DNA from: Patescibacteria group bacterium | GTDB taxonomy: Bacteria; Patescibacteriota; Minisyncoccia; Sungbacterales; GWA2-42-14 | Reading direction: 5' to 3' | NCBI GenBank assembly: GCA_018971745.1 | Contig: JAGXAD010000048.1 | Location: forward strand, 1 to 5,961 | Length of the DNA stretch: 5,961 nucleotides | In this document: positions 5,237-5,961 of the stretch, one piece after another | Layout of the letters: the number at the start of each line of letters is the position of its first letter | Position numbering within the stretch: the first letter of the stretch is position 1 | Translations under genes and position numbers: made by a program | Notes under the pieces: model-generated | The model's database searches: none | Seen by the model: only the letters and a program-made list of their open reading frames with translations | What the model was told of the DNA's origin: nothing

Positions 5237-5319
5237 CTCCGAACATCCAAAAAGGACGGGTGTTAGCTTGCTGGCGGTAAGGGACCCCTACCCGGAAGAC
5301 ACCAACAAATAGCCGCTTG
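5230..5319 (-). ncRNA. Structured leader RNA of unknown family
   Basis: In RNA sense a 9-bp closing stem pairs CAAGCGGCT (5311-5319) with AGCCGCTTG (5230-5238). Within it GGTGT pairs with ACACC and carries a hairpin GGTAGGG-GTC-CCTTACC. A second hairpin, CGTCC-TTTTT-GGATG, follows, then TTCGG. It starts about 30 nt after the predicted P2 start site, behind a small TCTTAT...ATAAGA hairpin (5322-5340). It could be a riboswitch-like attenuator of rRNA synthesis, a released small RNA, or a folded rRNA leader. It did not match the SRP RNA, tmRNA, T-box or common riboswitch motifs I could recall. The stems are visible; the function is not. Confidence 0.5.
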
Positions 5320-5357
5320 TTTCTTATCACTTTTATAAGATTTCATCATACCTATCC

Positions 5358-5385
5358 ATTATAGCCACGCCAAAAAACTTGTCAA
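5358..5385 (-). promoter_or_regulatory. Promoter P2 of the 23S-5S unit
   Basis: Consensus TTGACA (5380-5385) and TATAAT (5358-5363) with a 16-bp spacer on the minus strand. The predicted start is near 5351, about 290 nt before the 23S. It is a perfect match to both sigma70 hexamers, as expected for a highly expressed rRNA. Confidence 0.88.
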
Positions 5386-5424
5386 GCCCAACCAATAGCA
5401 CAAGTTGTGGATAAAAGAATAAGC

Positions 5425-5447
5425 CAAACAGGTTCTGAACCCATTTG
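5425..5447. other. 23-bp imperfect dyad between P1 and P2
   Basis: CAAACAGGTTCTGAACCCATTTG can pair across its whole length (10 pairs counting G-U, 3-base loop), with a core GGTTC-T-GAACC. It lies downstream of the P1 start and upstream of the P2 -35. It could be an RNA hairpin in the P1 transcript or a protein operator. A second structured segment (about 5449-5497) has TTAGC/GCTAA closing bases and a GGCTG/CAGCC hairpin. Confidence 0.4.
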
Positions 5448-5503
5448 ACTTAGCGGCTGGTCGACTCAGCCGACTCGCTGAATATGAAAATCCAGCTAAT
5501 TCC

Positions 5504-5531
5504 ATTATAGCAAAGCATATTATTTTATCAA
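5504..5531 (-). promoter_or_regulatory. Promoter P1 of the 23S-5S unit
   Basis: TTGATA (5526-5531) and TATAAT (5504-5509) with a 16-bp spacer, the same spacing as P2. It sits directly after the terminator of the upstream gene; predicted start near 5497. Tandem promoters are typical of bacterial rRNA operons. Confidence 0.8.
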
Positions 5532-5540
5532 GGGCATAAC

Positions 5541-5572
5541 AAAACCCCGCTCCGACCTCGGTCGGAGCGGGG
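5541..5572 (-). terminator. Terminator of the conserved-TM-helix gene
   Basis: A perfect 13-bp stem, CCCCGCTCCGACC (5545-5557 on the plus strand) with its complement at 5560-5572 and a 2-base loop, is followed on the minus strand by TTTTGTTAT. It separates the membrane protein gene from the rRNA promoters. Confidence 0.93.
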
Positions 5573-5596
5573 GGCAGATTCTCAATCTCATCAGAA

Positions 5597-5961
5597 TTAC
5601 ATATGATGGTCAGACATATCTCTTTTCATCCGCTCTAGAAATGATGCCGCAACATCTTTACCGCCCAAACCGAATGCGAGCCCGAATGAAAGTGCGAGCA
5701 TCGCGACCAAACCCGTAAGCAGGGTCTGCAAGAACAAAGTCGCAACGCCGAGCTGCTGCAATGCCGCGATGACGGCAAAAATCCAAATTGCCCATCGCGT
5801 TACCACGCCGGCAAACGAGCTACGAAACCCTGCGGCCGCAACGGATCCGCGCACAATCCGCTCAAGCGTATCCGCAACGAGCGCGGCAATCACCAAAATG
5901 ACGGCCGCAACCAGCACATTCGGAATGTACATCAGCACCGCAACCAAGAAATCCGACACCG
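5597..5961 (-). CDS. Conserved-TM-helix (MscS-related) membrane protein, C-terminal part
   Basis: The frame is open to the window edge and stops at TAA 5597-5599; about 121 residues are visible. The GTG at 5957-5959 is probably an internal Val codon, so the true start lies outside. Three hydrophobic segments are visible: about residues 5-29 (FLVAVLMYIPNVLVAAVILV...), 50-70 (VVTRWAIWIFAVIAALQQLG) and 79-97 (LLTGLVAMLALSFGLAFGLG). The YIPNVLVA.VILVIA pattern, the ..LGV...L.. stretch and the final GLA.GLGGKDVA fit the conserved-TM-helix repeat seen in MscS-like proteins. The last helix resembles the pore-lining helix of MscS, but the large cytoplasmic beta domain is absent: the chain ends soon after with FLERMKRDMSDHHM. 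It may be a small channel-like or osmotic membrane protein. It has its own terminator and is not part of the rRNA unit. Confidence 0.82.
   Translation of the reverse strand, partial: VSDFLVAVLMYIPNVLVAAVILVIAALVADTLERIVRGSVAAAGFRSSFAGVVTRWAIWIFAVIAALQQLGVATLFLQTLLTGLVAMLALSFGLAFGLGGKDVAASFLERMKRDMSDHHM

Noticed and set aside
5230..5319. SRP 4.5S RNA, tmRNA or T-box leader
   Set aside because: The SRP GGAAG-AGCA loop, the tmRNA ends and the T-box GGGTGG-type sequence are all absent.
5425..5500. tRNA between P1 and P2
   Set aside because: GGTTCAGAACC resembles a T-arm, but no acceptor stem, anticodon arm or CCA-compatible end fits around it.

Overview
The window is dominated by one large 23S rRNA gene on the minus strand (about 889-5061, roughly 4.17 kb against about 2.9 kb in E. 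coli). A 5S rRNA gene on the same strand (about 380-499) follows it. The 23S is heavily interrupted. The insertions, small hypothetical proteins, lack of Shine-Dalgarno sequences, apparently leaderless downstream gene, a 23S-5S unit with no 16S or tRNA directly upstream, and A+T-rich repeat arms all suggest a Candidate Phyla Radiation bacterium (Patescibacteria, probably Parcubacteria-like). That assignment is an inference from style, not from a phylogeny.

Layout in transcription order, right to left. The end of a membrane protein gene with a conserved-TM-helix (MscS-related) fold (5597-5961, 5' end outside the window) stops at a strong terminator (5541-5572). Two tandem sigma70-type promoters follow (P1 5504-5531, TTGATA/TATAAT; P2 5358-5385, TTGACA/TATAAT). 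After them comes a structured leader with a closed multi-helix RNA (5230-5319) whose closing stem competes with a terminator-like hairpin (5215-5236). A long inverted repeat (841-902 with 5051-5110) then brackets the 23S as a processing stem. Downstream lies a small charged ORF (544-822) between the 23S and 5S genes, then the 5S inside its own flanking stem, a terminator (313-341), and the start of an anchored Cys-motif protein gene (1-284, runs out of the window).

The 23S carries at least nine insertions, in two recognisable families plus singletons. Family 1 has four copies (1617-1723, 2192-2294, 3595-3913, 4408-4509), all bounded by inverted repeats of the form (C/T)CCCGCCCTTTTG...CAAAAGGGCGGG(G/A). 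Three are 102-107 bp without coding capacity. The fourth (319 bp) has the same ends but carries a complete 85-residue GIY-YIG nuclease-like protein. Two of the short copies are related to each other in opposite orientations. This looks like an autonomous element with non-autonomous derivatives that colonise rRNA helix tips. Family 2 has three copies (2834-2994, 3969-4130, 4768-4911) at helices 45, 25 and 10. They have GC-rich arms of the type GTGTCTC(A/G)CT and an A+T-rich imperfect hairpin of CAAAAT/TTCAAT-like units. The singletons are a three-way-junction insert (4611-4715), a hairpin insert near helix 88 (about 1360-1420) and a hairpin insert at 3518-3549.

No group I or group II intron core was recognised. 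The most economical reading is that these are intervening sequences, either kept as helix extensions or cut out by a double-strand RNase to leave a fragmented 23S. The rRNA core motifs (peptidyl-transferase loop, sarcin-ricin loop, GTPase-centre region) are intact, so the gene is probably functional.
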